From an uncultured Oscillospiraceae bacterium (GTDB taxonomy: Bacteria > Bacillota > Clostridia > Oscillospirales > Oscillospiraceae), in the NCBI GenBank assembly GCA_910588045.1, contig CAJUPS010000134.1:1-7157 (forward strand): a DNA stretch of 7,157 bases, in the 5' to 3' direction. The position numbers and the translations under genes are program-made. The notes below the pieces were generated by a model. It was not told the origin of the DNA, did no database searches, and was given only the letters and a program-made list of their open reading frames with translations. Of this stretch, positions 6,533 to 7,157 are shown piece after piece (within the stretch, counting starts at the first letter, position 1; each line of letters begins with the position of its first letter).

Positions 6533-6571
6533 GGGAAGCACCGGGGAGCATACAAAGGAAGCGGGGGAGTT

Positions 6572-7157
6572 ATGGAAGAACTTCTGGAGCGTCTGCTGGA
6601 GGAGTGTCGGCCCTTTACTGGCCTGGGCCGGGTGGCCAACTATATTCCGGAGTTGGCCAAGGGGAACCCGGAGGCCCTGGGGATCTACGTCATCGGCAGC
6701 GAGGGAAAGCACAGCTGGGCCGGGGACTGCTGTCAGCCGTTTACCATTCAGAGCATCATCAAGCCCATCCTGCTGCTCCAGGCCCTGCTGGACAACGGCG
6801 TGGAGCTGGTGCAGAGCCGGGTGGGCGTGGAGGCCACCGGCAAGCCCTTCGACGCCATCAACGCCGGGGACCAGTCCCTGGACAGCGGGCACATCAACCC
6901 CATGGTCAATATGGGGGCCATCGTCATGTGCACCCTGATCCGGGGGGACAGCTATGAGGAGCGCTTCCGGCGGCTGCTGGCGCTGACCCGGCGGCTGGCC
7001 GGGGACGAGACCATCGACGTGGACGAGGCGGTCTACCACTCGGAGAAGAGCCACGGCAGCAAGAACCGGGCCCTGGCCTATCTGCTCAAGTCCTACGGCC
7101 TGCTGGAGGACGACGTGGAGGAGGTGCTGGACTGCTACTTCCGGGCCTGCTCCATCC
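6572..7157 (+). CDS. glsA: Glutaminase GlsA, 3' end beyond the window
   Basis: The first 195 codons are present and remain open at the window edge; the full protein is usually about 300-330 residues. Glutaminase hydrolyses glutamine to glutamate and ammonia, and the fold is that of serine beta-lactamases. Catalytic positions seen are Tyr24 (NYIPELA), Ser61 and Lys64 (the S-x-x-K motif in FTIQSIIKP), Asn113 (NPMVN), Glu158 (YHSE), Asn165 (KNRALAYLL) and Tyr189. Some usually conserved neighbours differ: SISK is SIIK, FNS is FDA (93-95) and NAGA is NMGA. The ATG at 6572 is preceded by GGGGGAG only two bases away and by AAAGGA about twelve bases away, so its binding site is unusual, although MEELLERLLEEC fits the family start. 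It probably shares a transcript with the upstream HExxH gene. Confidence 0.9.
   Translation, partial: MEELLERLLEECRPFTGLGRVANYIPELAKGNPEALGIYVIGSEGKHSWAGDCCQPFTIQSIIKPILLLQALLDNGVELVQSRVGVEATGKPFDAINAGDQSLDSGHINPMVNMGAIVMCTLIRGDSYEERFRRLLALTRRLAGDETIDVDEAVYHSEKSHGSKNRALAYLLKSYGLLEDDVEEVLDCYFRACSI

Overview
The window is GC-rich bacterial DNA with AGGAGG-type ribosome binding sites, sigma-70-like promoters and strongly GC3-biased codons. The Mfd, LacX-type epimerase and Ogt sequences read most like those of a high-GC gut Firmicute of the Clostridia (Oscillospiraceae, Flavonifractor-like). That placement is inference from sequence style and was not searched.

Layout. Positions 1-317 hold no convincing protein gene. 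They contain an imperfect direct repeat around two adjacent hairpins and a good leftward promoter (205-233) backed by an A/T tract. A 56-residue Gly/Ala-rich small protein (318-488, +) follows and ends at a clear intrinsic terminator (501-542). A consensus-like promoter (577-605) then starts a structured leader of about 140 nt ahead of mfd (753-4175, +), the transcription-repair coupling factor. Next, after a short gap with its own promoter, come a LacX-type aldose 1-epimerase (4246-5121, +) and, one base after its stop, an O6-alkylguanine-DNA alkyltransferase (5123-5584, +). After 144 nt there is a predicted HExxH zinc-metallopeptidase-like protein of unknown function (5729-6532, +), and 39 nt later a glutaminase gene (6572 onward, +) cut by the window end.

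Functionally, two genes deal with DNA damage: Mfd removes RNA polymerase stalled at lesions and recruits excision repair, and Ogt directly reverses alkylated guanine. The epimerase between them is metabolic. The HExxH protein and glutaminase form a second probable transcription unit. All genes are on the + strand; the long minus-strand open frames across mfd are shadows of codon bias. I found no CRISPR array, transposase, tRNA or rRNA. The least ordinary parts are the left end (1-233), which is either a leftward structured RNA or a segment stored in the wrong orientation, the mfd leader, and the unclassified HExxH protein.
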